DNA of 64,000 bases from assembly GCF_002258785.1 (NCBI RefSeq), contig NZ_NOYI01000009.1, positions 372,001 through 436,000 on the forward strand. The letters are read 5' to 3'. A program made the position numbers and the translations under genes. The stretch is from Rhodococcus sp. 06-235-1A (lineage in GTDB: Bacteria > Actinomycetota > Actinomycetes > Mycobacteriales > Mycobacteriaceae). The notes below the pieces were generated by a model. The model was not told where the DNA came from. It saw nothing but the letters and a program-made list of their open reading frames with translations, and did no database searches. Positions 24,154 to 32,745 of this stretch are shown one piece after another (position 1 is the stretch's first letter; each line of letters begins with the position of its first letter).

Positions 24154-26155
24154 CGGTTCTGCCTTTCGTCGTGTCGAATTCGCCTGCTGCAGACCACGCA
24201 TCTCGTTCGGCTCCGAAGGTCACGGCCTGCGTCGCGCGGAATTCTGCGATGGAGTCCGCGTTGGTCTCGAGGAAGCTCTCGTGCTCGGCGAGGGAGAACT
24301 CACCGTCGGTGATGTCGACGCCGCCACCGCGTCCGGCCGCCAGATCGGCTCGCAGATCCATCAATTCCTCGGGTTCGACCGAGTACCAGGAGATTCGGTC
24401 GAAGAACCGCAACAGCCACGGAGTTCCTTCCTCGAACGGCCCGCCGCTGTACGCGGCACTGTGGTTCCACACCTGTGTGGTTCGGCCGACGAACTGGTAT
24501 CCGCCGGGGCCTTCCATGCCGTAGATGCACAGGTACGCTCCGCCGATACCGACGGCATTTTCAGGCGTCCACGTGCGTGCCGGGTTGTACTTCGTCGTCA
24601 CCAGACGGTGTCGTGGGTCGAGGGGAGTCGCCACCGGAGCGCCCAGGTACACGTCACCGAGTCCGAGCACCATGTAGTCGGCGGCGAACACTGTGTCGAA
24701 AACGTCTGCCACGGAATCGAGTCCGTTCATCCGCCTGATGAACTCGATGTTCCACGGACACCACGGGGCGTCGGCGCGCACACCGTGCATGTATCGCTGG
24801 ATCGCTTCCCTGGTCGACGGATCGTCCCACGAGAGCGGAAGCCGAACCTGGCGGCTGGGCACCACGAGTTCCGAGGCCGCCGGAAGATCGTCCTCGACCT
24901 CGGCGAGAAGTCCCATCAACGAATCGATCGACAGCACATCGGGATTCACCTTCACCTGCAGCGAGCGGATTCCCGGTGTCAGGTCCAACAGGCCCCTGGG
25001 CGCGATGCCCTCGATCCGCTGGTGCAGGGCGTGCACTCGGGCTCGCAGGGTGAGGTCGAGCTTCATGTCGCCGTACTCGACGAGCACGTTGTCGTCGCCC
25101 GACCGACGGTAGGTGACGCACGTATCGGCATCGCGCCGAGCGATGACGCCGTCGTCGCCGTCGCCGCCTGCGGAGAACACTGCGGGCAGTGATGCGCGCC
25201 GGGCGAGGCCGAGCGATCCCAACGGCGCGGTGGCCGCAGCCCGGACCGGAACGAATCGGATGGTGTCTCCGGGACGAAGTTGGCCGAGCTTCCAGCGTTC
25301 GGCCGCGACAACGGTGACGGGACAGACGAATCCGCCGAGACTGGGACCGTCGGGGCCGAGCAGGATCGGGGTGTCACCGGTGAAGTCCAACGCGCCGACG
25401 CTGTAGGCGTTGTCGTGGATGTTGGACGGGTGCAGTCCGGCCTCGCCGCCGTCGAGACGAGCCCATTGCGGCTTGGGGCCGATCAGCCGGACTCCGGTGC
25501 GATCGGAGTTGAAGTGCACCTCGTAGCGGGTGGCGTAGAGGGTGTCGATGTCGTCGCGAGTGAAGAACTCCGGTGCGCCGTGCGGACCCTCTGTGACGGC
25601 GATGTCCCAGGTGGACGTCAGCACCGGCAGGTGCTCCATCGGGATCGGACCGAGGACGGCCGAGTTGTCGGAGCGGCCAGCCAGGCCGATGACGTCGCCG
25701 TCACCGAGCACGCCGCCGCGATGGCCACCGAACTTGCCGAGCGTGAATGTTGCTGCGCTGCCGAGGTAATCGTCGACATCGAGGCCACCCTGGATCAGCA
25801 CGTAGACCCGTAGCCCGGATCCGATGGTGGTGCCTACATCGAGGGTTGCACCGGCGGGCACCAGTACCGGTTTCCACTGCGCGGCCGCTCGTCCGTCGAT
25901 GCGCACCGGTACCGCGGCACCGGTGACGCAGACGTAGGTATCGGCATCGAACGTCAGTGCCGGTCCGGCCATGGTCGATTCGAGTCCCGGTGCACCCTCG
26001 GGGTTGCCGAGCGCGGTGTTGCCGAGCCGAAAGGACAGGTCGTCCATCGGGCCAGACGGCGGCACGCCCACTTTCCAGTAGCCGACGCGTCCCGGCCAGT
26101 CCTGCACCGTGGTGAGCATTCCGGGCCGCTGGACGGTCATCTTGGTCGCGTTCAT
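24143..26155 (-). CDS. Urea-carboxylase-like AHS2-AHS1 protein lacking biotin domains
   Basis: This 670-residue protein starts at an ATG overlapping the stop of the DUF1989 gene (ATGA). The N-terminal part (about residues 5-300) is AHS2/KipA-like ([64 protein letters not shown]). The C-terminal part (about 345-600) is AHS1/KipI-like ([32 protein letters not shown]). The last 50 residues ([16 protein letters not shown]) match the linker that precedes the biotin carrier in urea carboxylase. Full-length urea carboxylase has about 1200 residues with an N-terminal biotin carboxylase and a C-terminal biotinyl Lys; both are missing here. They may be encoded elsewhere, or the protein may have another activity. 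Confidence 0.85.
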   Translation of the reverse strand: MNATKMTVQRPGMLTTVQDWPGRVGYWKVGVPPSGPMDDLSFRLGNTALGNPEGAPGLESTMAGPALTFDADTYVCVTGAAVPVRIDGRAAAQWKPVLVPAGATLDVGTTIGSGLRVYVLIQGGLDVDDYLGSAATFTLGKFGGHRGGVLGDGDVIGLAGRSDNSAVLGPIPMEHLPVLTSTWDIAVTEGPHGAPEFFTRDDIDTLYATRYEVHFNSDRTGVRLIGPKPQWARLDGGEAGLHPSNIHDNAYSVGALDFTGDTPILLGPDGPSLGGFVCPVTVVAAERWKLGQLRPGDTIRFVPVRAAATAPLGSLGLARRASLPAVFSAGGDGDDGVIARRDADTCVTYRRSGDDNVLVEYGDMKLDLTLRARVHALHQRIEGIAPRGLLDLTPGIRSLQVKVNPDVLSIDSLMGLLAEVEDDLPAASELVVPSRQVRLPLSWDDPSTREAIQRYMHGVRADAPWCPWNIEFIRRMNGLDSVADVFDTVFAADYMVLGLGDVYLGAPVATPLDPRHRLVTTKYNPARTWTPENAVGIGGAYLCIYGMEGPGGYQFVGRTTQVWNHSAAYSGGPFEEGTPWLLRFFDRISWYSVEPEELMDLRADLAAGRGGGVDITDGEFSLAEHESFLETNADSIAEFRATQAVTFGAERDAWSAAGEFDTTKGRTDAA

Positions 26156-26790
26156 ACTCGAGCCGACTCTCGCGTCACGATCATCTGCACTGCGGTGGGA
26201 TCGAATCCGTTGCAGGGGTTGTTGATCTGCGGGCAGTTCGAGACCAACACCAGCGTGTCGATCTCGGCACGGAGCGAGAGCTTCTTGCCGGGAGCCGACA
26301 GACCGTCGACGATGCCGAGGGTGCCGTCGGCGTCGACGGGGACGTTCATGAAGAAGTTGATGTTCGGTGCCAGGTCTCGCTTGCCGAGTCCCCACTTCGA
26401 GCCCTCGATGAGAAAGTTCTCGACGCACGCGTGCTGGTGCTGGGTGTGGTGGCCGTAGCGCAGAGTGTTCGATTCCTTGGAGCAGGCACCACCGACGGTG
26501 TCGTGGTTACCGACCTCGTCCTCGATGATCGTCATCAGTGGTGTCGAATCATCGCTGCGCAGAACGGTTCCGGTGGTGAGGAACAAGTTCTGTTGCGCGG
26601 TGACCGTCGCGGCGGCGGAGTACCGGAGCGAGTGGTCGTGTGCGCTGTACAGCAGAGTGTCGACGGCCTGATTGCCGTAGAGGTCGACGATGGTCAGGAC
26701 GTCACCGGCTTCGACGACGGCCGACCAGGGGCCGAACGCGGGAGCGATCTCGTCGCGCACGATCGTGGTCTCGAGGGTGCTGGTGGTCAT
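26152..26790 (-). CDS. Urea amidolyase-associated protein 2 (DUF1989)
   Basis: This 212-residue DUF1989 protein ([11 protein letters not shown]...) matches UAAP2 by context and sequence: [58 protein letters not shown] and [10 protein letters not shown]. It contains Cys/His-rich motifs that could bind metal. Such pairs are always found beside urea-carboxylase genes; related proteins have been linked to degradation of carboxyguanidine or urea derivatives, but the activity here is unknown. The ATG at 26790 overlaps the preceding stop (ATGA), and the stop overlaps the next ATG. Confidence 0.88.
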   Translation of the reverse strand: MTTSTLETTIVRDEIAPAFGPWSAVVEAGDVLTIVDLYGNQAVDTLLYSAHDHSLRYSAAATVTAQQNLFLTTGTVLRSDDSTPLMTIIEDEVGNHDTVGGACSKESNTLRYGHHTQHQHACVENFLIEGSKWGLGKRDLAPNINFFMNVPVDADGTLGIVDGLSAPGKKLSLRAEIDTLVLVSNCPQINNPCNGFDPTAVQMIVTRESARV

Positions 26791-27569
26791 TGCGCTGCCT
26801 TCCATGCGATCTCGGTGTTCTGCACTGCGCGCAGGTATTCGGGCTCGGTGTTGTCGAGGGCGAGTAGCTGTTCGGGGGCTCGCCAGGCCAGTACGTCGAG
26901 CGTCGTCGTGGGATATTCTGGGCTCGGGTCCAGTGGGTGAGCGGTGTTGGCGAGCAACACGATCACCGGCAGGTGGATGAGCAGATCCACCGACCGGCCC
27001 GGTCCGGCCGAGCCGGTACTGACGAGGCTGCCGTCCGCTGTGACGGTGACGCCATGGAAGAACGACAGTGACGGTGCCACGTCCCGCGGTTCGAGTCCGT
27101 GCTTGGCCGCGGCGAGGGTGAACAGTTCACGCCCTGCCGGAGCCGACGAATGTGGTCCGCTCACTCCGTATTTGGCGGTGTTGGTCGCCGAGGACGTTGT
27201 GCCGCAGAGTGCGTCGTGGTGACCGGAGGTGTCGTCGGCAATGGTCGCCAGCACGCGGCCCTGGTCCGAGAGCAGGGGATGGCCGGCGCTCAGGTACGCC
27301 TGCCACGGCACCTTGACGGTGTCGGCGGTGTTGAGCCGTTCCCACGGTGCGTCGACGCGGTAGAGCAGCAGATTGGCGCAGGCAGCACCGTCGACGTCGA
27401 CGAGTCGCAGGCGGGTTCCGCGGGCGAGGACCTTGGTGGTGTAGCTTCCGCCGGGCACCGATTCGGCCCAGGTGAGTTCCGAGATGCCCTCCGGTGCTGT
27501 GGGTGCGGGCGCGACGGTCGCCTGGGACCGTGCGTGTTCCTTGGCGGAATACGTTGTTGCGGTGCTCAT
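26787..27569 (-). CDS. Urea amidolyase-associated protein 1 (DUF1989)
   Basis: This 260-residue DUF1989 protein is UAAP1-like. Its core (GGSYTTKVLARGTRLRLVDVDGAACANLLLYRVDAPWERLN, HHDALCGTTSSATNTAKYG, LSFFHGVTVTADGSL) parallels UAAP2 but is longer and differs in the putative metal-binding section. It probably works as a heteromer with UAAP2. It lies 6 bp after the permease gene and overlaps the UAAP2 gene by 4 bp, forming a five-gene operon that runs from permease to allophanate hydrolase. Confidence 0.88.
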   Translation of the reverse strand: MSTATTYSAKEHARSQATVAPAPTAPEGISELTWAESVPGGSYTTKVLARGTRLRLVDVDGAACANLLLYRVDAPWERLNTADTVKVPWQAYLSAGHPLLSDQGRVLATIADDTSGHHDALCGTTSSATNTAKYGVSGPHSSAPAGRELFTLAAAKHGLEPRDVAPSLSFFHGVTVTADGSLVSTGSAGPGRSVDLLIHLPVIVLLANTAHPLDPSPEYPTTTLDVLAWRAPEQLLALDNTEPEYLRAVQNTEIAWKAAQ

Positions 27570-27575
27570 GGTGGT

Positions 27576-29123
27576 TCAGGCTCCGATCGTGACGGGCTTG
27601 GGGTGGGCTTTGCCGTGGGGCAGGCAGGCGATACCCACGACGATCACGGCGAGGACGGTCAACGGTGCGGCCCAGCGCAGCAGTGGGAATTCGCCGGTGG
27701 GGTCGAAGATCTCGGCTCGCGGCCACGACAGGTTGATCACCATCAGGCCGCCGTAGAGAACCGCGGCGATGTTGACCGGCAGGCCGAGGCGGCCGAGGGT
27801 GAAGAGCTTCTCGCCGTCGGCGTCTTTCTGTACTCCGTCGTGTGGCCAGCCTTTGAGTCGCTGGACCAGCAGCGGGACGGTCACCATCATGTAGGCGAGG
27901 TAGATCAGCACGATACAGACGCTCGACAGCGTGGTGAAGATTGCGGAGTTACCGACATTGACCGCCAGGATCGCGATGCAGGCGAGGCCGATCAGCACCG
28001 ACGGTGCGATGGGAGTTCCGGTGCGCGAGTTGACCTTCGCCAGCACGGTGGATGCGGGCAGTCGACCGTCGCGAGCCATGGAGAACATCAGCCGGGAGGC
28101 CGCGGTCTGGATGGCGAGGGTGCAGATGAACACGGCGATGGCAACGTCGATCAGCAGGACCTTGCCCCATGGCGAGGTGAGGATCGAGTCGATGACATAC
28201 GGAAGTCCCTGCGTCGCAAGCTGACCGTCGGTCAGGCTCGGTGCCGCCATCAGTGCGCCGACGATCATCAGTCCACCGCCGAGTGCCGATGCAGACAGGG
28301 CGAGGCGGATGGTGCGCGGGGCGACGCGTCGGGGATTGCGGGTTTCCTCGGCGAGTTCACCCGCCGAACCGAAGCCGACCATGACGTAGGCGGCCATCAG
28401 GCCCGAGACTATCCATGCGCCGATGTAGCCGGGATCGGCTCCTGCACTTCCGGTATCGAAGACCACCTGCGGTCCACGCTCGGCGTGGGTGAAGAACACC
28501 AGCACGAGGGCGATGACTCCGACGATCTCACAGGTGACGCCGATGCTGTTGATCCGCGACATCCAGTTCACGCCGATGCAGTTGATGGTGGTGGTGAGCA
28601 CCAGCAGAATCGATCCCAGCACAACGGCATTGGCGGCACCGCTCGGTGAGGTGAGCGCGGTGTCCTCGCCGATCACCTGGAATCCTCCCCAGATGCTGGG
28701 GAGTACGACCTGCAGGGCGATGGCGGCGGCGGAGGCTGTGACGATCTGCGCGATGATCATGAACCATCCGGCGAACCACCCGACCAGTTCACCGCCCATG
28801 CGGCGTGACCAGTGGTAAATGGCACCCGAGATGGGATAGCGGGCAGCGAGTTCGGCGAAGTTCAGGGCCACCATGAACTGCCCGAGGAATACCAGCGGCC
28901 AGGTGAGGAAGAAGGCCGGGCCGCCGAAGCTGAAGCCGAGGCCGAAGAGCTGGAAGATGGTGGTGAGGATCGAGACGAACGAGAAGCCGGCTGCGAAGGA
29001 CGCGTACTTACCGAGGCTGCGATGCAGCTGCTGGTCGTAACCCAGGGCGGCCAGATCCGAATGATCCGAGGTGGCGGGTGATTCGGACCCCTGACCCGAC
29101 GCGGGCAGTGTGGTCGAGCTCAT
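27576..29123 (-). CDS. APC-family amino acid/urea-derivative permease
   Basis: This 515-residue integral membrane protein has about twelve helices and the APC pattern: LHRSLGKYASFAAGFSFVSILTTIFQLFGLGF in helix 1, GAIYHWSRRMGG, GFGSAGELAEETRNPRRVAPRTI and ASRLMFSMARDGRLP. As first gene of the urea/allophanate operon it probably imports the nitrogenous substrate (urea derivative, guanidine or amino acid); the exact substrate is not readable from sequence. It diverges from the TetR gene across a 186-bp region with several palindromes. Confidence 0.87.
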   Translation of the reverse strand: MSSTTLPASGQGSESPATSDHSDLAALGYDQQLHRSLGKYASFAAGFSFVSILTTIFQLFGLGFSFGGPAFFLTWPLVFLGQFMVALNFAELAARYPISGAIYHWSRRMGGELVGWFAGWFMIIAQIVTASAAAIALQVVLPSIWGGFQVIGEDTALTSPSGAANAVVLGSILLVLTTTINCIGVNWMSRINSIGVTCEIVGVIALVLVFFTHAERGPQVVFDTGSAGADPGYIGAWIVSGLMAAYVMVGFGSAGELAEETRNPRRVAPRTIRLALSASALGGGLMIVGALMAAPSLTDGQLATQGLPYVIDSILTSPWGKVLLIDVAIAVFICTLAIQTAASRLMFSMARDGRLPASTVLAKVNSRTGTPIAPSVLIGLACIAILAVNVGNSAIFTTLSSVCIVLIYLAYMMVTVPLLVQRLKGWPHDGVQKDADGEKLFTLGRLGLPVNIAAVLYGGLMVINLSWPRAEIFDPTGEFPLLRWAAPLTVLAVIVVGIACLPHGKAHPKPVTIGA

Positions 29124-29181
29124 GTGATCTCCTACGGGCGAGGTGGGTGGATGAGTGACCCCGCTGCATCGCCGAGGCGGG

Positions 29182-29196
29182 TTTCTGTCAGTTGAT
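29182..29196. promoter_or_regulatory. Inverted copy of 29261-29275 motif near permease start
   Basis: TTTCTGTCAGTTGAT matches, in inverted orientation, the element at 29261-29275 at 13 of 15 positions. It lies 58 bp upstream of the permease start, and the pair brackets the divergent promoters. A regulator site is plausible. Confidence 0.4.
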
Positions 29197-29234
29197 AGTT
29201 TTCGGCGCCGCCGTTCCCGGGCGGTGACCGTCGT

Positions 29235-29250
29235 GAAACAAGCTCGTTTC
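29235..29250. promoter_or_regulatory. TetR operator candidate between permease and TetR gene
   Basis: GAAACAAGCTCGTTTC pairs at seven of eight arm positions. It lies centrally in the intergenic region of the divergent TetR and permease genes, the usual position of a TetR-family operator. Confidence 0.4.
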
Positions 29251-29260
29251 GTCTATTTCG

Positions 29261-29275
29261 ATCAGATGACAGAAA
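29261..29275. promoter_or_regulatory. Inverted copy of 29182-29196 motif near TetR start
   Basis: ATCAGATGACAGAAA is the reverse-complement partner of the element at 29182-29196 and lies 35 bp before the TetR gene's ATG. Confidence 0.4.
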
Positions 29276-29309
29276 TCTCACCGTCATATCGACCTGACAA
29301 GATGGGCCC

Positions 29310-30011
29310 ATGACCGGCGCAGGCAGACCGAGGCTGAGCACGAAGAAGCGGCCCGGAGACACCGCTCGCGAGGAGATACTCGACGCCTCGGCCGAGCTGT
29401 TCACCACTCGCGGCTTCACCAACACCTCCACGCGTGTGATCGCCGAGGCCGTCGGATTGCGTCAGGCCTCGCTCTATCACCACTTCGCGACCAAGGACGA
29501 CATCCTCGACGCACTGCTCAGCGGAACCGTCGACGCTCCGCTCGCCGTCGCCCAGCGCATCCGTGACTCGTCGGTCGACGCCGCGACCCAGATGTACGCA
29601 CTGGCGTACTTCGACGCCGGGCAACTCGGCGCGTCCACCTGGAATCTGGGCGCGTTGTACCTGCTGCCCGAGTTGCGCAGCGAGCGTTTCGAGACTTTTC
29701 GTGACCATCGGTACACGCTGATGGGCCTGTACGCGGCCATCGCGTCGGACACGCTGGTTCAACTGGGCTCCCAGCGCCGACCGGGCACGGAGGACCTGCC
29801 GTTTCGCCTGGTGGAGACCGTGGTGAACGCGCGGGCCGATCGTGAGAACGGACGCCGCGACCCCACAGCCGATGCCGCCGGGATCGCCGAAGCCGCCCTG
29901 CGCGTGCTCGGCTGGACAGGGGATGTCACGCCGCTGCATCGGAGTGCGGAGGCCCTGCTCGAGGCGGTCGGCGGAATAGTCGAGGATCGTCGGTCCTTGC
30001 ATTCGACATGA
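29310..30011 (+). CDS. TetR family transcriptional regulator
   Basis: This 233-residue regulator has an N-terminal helix-turn-helix (about residues 15-65; AREEILDASAELFTTRGFTNTSTRVIAEAVGLRQASLYHHFATKDDIL) and a helical ligand-binding domain. It diverges from the permease/UAAP/urea-carboxylase-like/allophanate-hydrolase operon, and several inverted repeats lie between the two, so it probably represses that operon and itself. Its stop overlaps the ATG of the SDR gene (ATGA). The inducer is unknown; allophanate, urea or a guanidine derivative would fit. Confidence 0.9.
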   Translation: MTGAGRPRLSTKKRPGDTAREEILDASAELFTTRGFTNTSTRVIAEAVGLRQASLYHHFATKDDILDALLSGTVDAPLAVAQRIRDSSVDAATQMYALAYFDAGQLGASTWNLGALYLLPELRSERFETFRDHRYTLMGLYAAIASDTLVQLGSQRRPGTEDLPFRLVETVVNARADRENGRRDPTADAAGIAEAALRVLGWTGDVTPLHRSAEALLEAVGGIVEDRRSLHST

Positions 30012-30673
30012 CGTCCATAGCAATAGTCGGAGCAGGTGCAGGTCTCGGAGCAGCAGTGGCGCGCAAGTTCGGCGCGCAGGGCTTCTCGGTCGGCCTCATC
30101 TCCCGCAACCAGTCCCGTGTCGACTCGCTCGCTGATCAGCTGGTGGCCGACGGTGTATCCGCGAAGGGCTTCGCCGCCGATGTGCGCGACCCGGCCTCGA
30201 TCGCCGCGGCCTTGGAACAGGTCACCGAAACGCTCGGACCCATCGAGGTGTTGCAGTACAGCCCGCTCCCGCAGAAGGACTTCATGCGGCCGGTGCTCGA
30301 GACCACCCCGGCCGACATGGTCGGTCCGGTCGAGTTCTCCATCTACGGGCCCATTGCTGCCGTGCATCAGGTGCTCCCGGGAATGCGATTCCTCGGCAAG
30401 AACAAAGGCACGATCCTGTTCGTGAACGGAGGCTCTGCAGTGAAGCCCGGTCGTACGGTCACCGGCACGTCCATCGCGTTCGCAGGCCAGGCCGCGTACG
30501 CGCAGCTGCTCAACGAGGAGTTGGCCTCGGAGGGAATTCAGGTGTCGCAGTTGATCATCGGTGGTGCCATCGACGGTAGCGATCCGAAGAAGAGTCCCGA
30601 GGCTCTCGCCGAGCAGCTGTGGAGCCTGCACACCGAACGGAACAGGTTCCGGGTTCAGATCTCGGCTGACTAG
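30008..30673 (+). CDS. SDR-family protein lacking the catalytic Tyr/Lys
   Basis: This 221-residue short-chain-dehydrogenase-fold protein has the cofactor motif VGAGAGLGAAVARKFG at the N-terminus and a DVRDPAS segment. The usual Tyr-x-x-x-Lys is not present: the corresponding region reads GTSIAFAGQAAYAQLLNEEL, with Gln in place of Lys and Ala in place of Tyr. It may therefore bind NAD(P) without normal SDR chemistry. It is cotranscribed with the TetR gene by an ATGA overlap. Substrate and role unknown. Confidence 0.8.
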   Translation: MTSIAIVGAGAGLGAAVARKFGAQGFSVGLISRNQSRVDSLADQLVADGVSAKGFAADVRDPASIAAALEQVTETLGPIEVLQYSPLPQKDFMRPVLETTPADMVGPVEFSIYGPIAAVHQVLPGMRFLGKNKGTILFVNGGSAVKPGRTVTGTSIAFAGQAAYAQLLNEELASEGIQVSQLIIGGAIDGSDPKKSPEALAEQLWSLHTERNRFRVQISAD

Positions 30674-30683
30674 GCTTGCCTGC

Positions 30684-31127
30684 ATGACATCGTTGCCCGA
30701 CTGGGCCCTGAGCCTGGACCTTGCGCCCCACCCGGAGGGTGGTTGGTTTCGCGAGACCTGGCGCAGTGAGATCACCATCCCGCAGTCGTCTCTGCCCGAC
30801 GGATACCCGGGTCCGCGTGCGGCCGGAACGGCAATTCTGTTCCTGCTCATGCCCGGTCAGCAGTCGGCCTGGCACACCGTCCGCGGCACCGAGATGTGGC
30901 TGTATCACCGGGGAAGTCCGGTGCAGCTCGACCTCGGCGGTGCGGGGACCCAGCCAGGGGCAGCGACTTCACTGCTGGTCGCACCGGAGTCACCGCAGCA
31001 GATCGTGCCACCGTCGGTGTGGCAGCGGGCGCGTCCGGTGGGCGAGGAGCCGAGCCTGGTGAGCTGCATCGTCACCCCCGGGTTCGATTTCGAGGACTTT
31101 CGGCTCGAGGGGCCCGCGAATGGGTAG
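30684..31127 (+). CDS. DUF985 cupin protein
   Basis: This 147-residue single-domain cupin is of the DUF985 type (LDLAPHPEGGWFRETWRS near the N-terminus; FLLMPGQQSAWHTVRGTEMWLYHRGSPV as the metal/ligand-binding barrel; SCIVTPGFDFEDFRL at the end). Some relatives are isomerases or sugar/ligand-binding proteins; this one's substrate is unknown. It begins 10 bp after the SDR gene, and its stop overlaps the following gene by 8 bp, so it belongs to the same transcript as the TetR and SDR genes. Confidence 0.85.
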   Translation: MTSLPDWALSLDLAPHPEGGWFRETWRSEITIPQSSLPDGYPGPRAAGTAILFLLMPGQQSAWHTVRGTEMWLYHRGSPVQLDLGGAGTQPGAATSLLVAPESPQQIVPPSVWQRARPVGEEPSLVSCIVTPGFDFEDFRLEGPANG

Positions 31128-31944
31128 GAAGCGCGCATCGGCACCGGCCGGCTCTCTGCAACCCGGAAAGTTCGAGATCGATTCGGGCACCTGCGAATTG
31201 GTGCGCGATACCTTTTCGGACGACGGGTGGGTCGTCAACGTCAACGACGTTCCGAGCTCGCACATCGACATGAACGACCCCACCGTGCTCGAGTTCGAGT
31301 ACATGCGGTGGATCTCGGGACTGGTTCGTGCGCAGTGGGATTCGACCTTCCCGCTGCGCGCGCTGCACCTCGGGGGCGGGGCGTGCACGCTGGCGCGCTC
31401 GTTCACTGCCGAATTCCCCGGTGCGCGTCAGGTGGTCGTGGAGCTCGACGGAAGATTGTCGGAGCTGGTTCGCGAATGGTTCGACCTGCCGCGGGCACCG
31501 TTGCTCCGTATCCGAGTCGGTGAAGCTCGGGCGGTCACCGAGACATTGACCGAGAACAGTCGCGACCTGATCGTGCGAGATGTGTTCGCGGGAGCGGTGA
31601 CTCCGGCCCCGCTGCTCACCGCCGAGTTCACCGCCCATGTTCGACGCGTCCTCGCACCCGGCGGCATGTACGTCGTCAACTGCGGTGACCGTCGGGATCT
31701 CTCGCTCGCGAGGCAGGAGGCGTCGACCATCGGCAGTGTCTTTCCGCACTTGGCGATCGTCGCCGATCCGGCGATGCTCAAGGGCAGGCGCTACGGCAAC
31801 ATCATCATCGCCGGCAGCGACGCGCCGATCGGGGATTCCCCGTCGTTGGCTCGCGAACTACTGGGCGGCGCAGTTCCGGCGCACGTGTGGTTGACCGAGG
31901 AGGTCACAGCTTTCGCGCGTGATGCGAAGGTGTTGAAGGATTAG
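31120..31944 (+). CDS. Spermidine-synthase-like methyltransferase-fold protein
   Basis: This 274-residue protein has the spermidine synthase/class I methyltransferase fold. ALHLGGGACTLARSF is the nucleotide/cofactor glycine motif, QVVVELDGRLSELVREWFDLP is motif II and IVRDVFAGAVTPAPL corresponds to the catalytic Asp region. The N-terminal 40 residues lack the transmembrane part found in some actinobacterial relatives. True polyamine synthase activity is uncertain; family members include proteins with unknown substrates. It ends tail-to-tail with the IclR gene, overlapping by 4 bp. Confidence 0.8.
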   Translation: MGRKRASAPAGSLQPGKFEIDSGTCELVRDTFSDDGWVVNVNDVPSSHIDMNDPTVLEFEYMRWISGLVRAQWDSTFPLRALHLGGGACTLARSFTAEFPGARQVVVELDGRLSELVREWFDLPRAPLLRIRVGEARAVTETLTENSRDLIVRDVFAGAVTPAPLLTAEFTAHVRRVLAPGGMYVVNCGDRRDLSLARQEASTIGSVFPHLAIVADPAMLKGRRYGNIIIAGSDAPIGDSPSLARELLGGAVPAHVWLTEEVTAFARDAKVLKD

Positions 31945-32702
31945 GGAGCTGGATTGTTGCTCGCAAGGTCCTTCGCCAGGCGCTCGGCGGCAGAGATCAG
32001 CAGGGGTACGAATTGTTCGGCCGACTCCAGCGTGACCCGGGCGGTGGGCCCGGCAATCGACATCGCGGTGAGCGTCGGGGCACCGAGCACCGGAACGGCG
32101 AAGCAGCGCACGCCCACTTCCTGCTCACCGTCGTCGATGGCGTAGCCGCGTTCGCGGATCACCGCAAGATCTTCGAGTAATGCGTCCAGAGTGGTGATGG
32201 TGTTGACGGTGCGGGGGGCCATACCGAGGCGGCCGACGATCGCGCGGACGGCGTCGTCGTCCAACTGCGACAGCAATGCTTTGCCGACACCGGTGGAATG
32301 CGGCAACACGCGCTGACCGACCTCGTTGAACATCCGCATCGCGTGTTCGGACGGCACCTGCGCGACGTAGACCGCCATGTCGTCCTCGAGGAATGCCATG
32401 TTCGACGTTTCGTGCGTGATGCGGACCAGCTCGGCCAGGTAGGGCTTGGCCCATCCGCCGATCAGTTTCGACGCACTGTCGCCCAATCGAATGAGCTTGG
32501 TGCCCAACGCGTATCGGCGGGACGGCAGCCGCCGAACGTAGCCGAGGGAGACGAGGGTTCCGATCAGACGGTGCACCGTCGGCATCGGCAGATCGGTCCC
32601 CTCGGCCAGTTCGCTGATTCCGATGGATCCGCCGGACGCGGCCATGATGTCGAGCAGCTCGAATGCGCGCTCCACGGACTGCACACCGCCACCTGCCGCC
32701 AC
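31941..32702 (-). CDS. IclR family regulator of the urate/allantoin cluster
   Basis: This 253-residue regulator starts at a GTG. The winged helix (about residues 8-65; VERAFELLDIMAASGGSIGISELAEGTDLPMPTVHRLIGTLVSLGYV) is followed by an effector-binding GAF-like domain (RVLPHSTGVGKALLSQL, YAIDDGEQEVGVRCFAVPVL). It is the last gene of the operon encoding OHCU decarboxylase, HIU hydrolase, uricase and a urate/xanthine permease. By position and family it is AllR-like and may sense glyoxylate or allantoin. A perfect palindrome at 36081-36096 is the best candidate operator (inference). Confidence 0.88.
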   Translation of the reverse strand: MAAGGGVQSVERAFELLDIMAASGGSIGISELAEGTDLPMPTVHRLIGTLVSLGYVRRLPSRRYALGTKLIRLGDSASKLIGGWAKPYLAELVRITHETSNMAFLEDDMAVYVAQVPSEHAMRMFNEVGQRVLPHSTGVGKALLSQLDDDAVRAIVGRLGMAPRTVNTITTLDALLEDLAVIRERGYAIDDGEQEVGVRCFAVPVLGAPTLTAMSIAGPTARVTLESAEQFVPLLISAAERLAKDLASNNPAP

Positions 32703-32745
32703 AGTCCACCTCGCACCGTCGTAGTCGTACCCGTCCCGACGAACT

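Noticed and set aside
29124..29309. Guanidine riboswitch before the UAAP/permease operon
   Set aside because: Such operons often carry one, but no matching conserved stem-loops were seen; the region is explained by palindromic operator candidates and a TetR gene.
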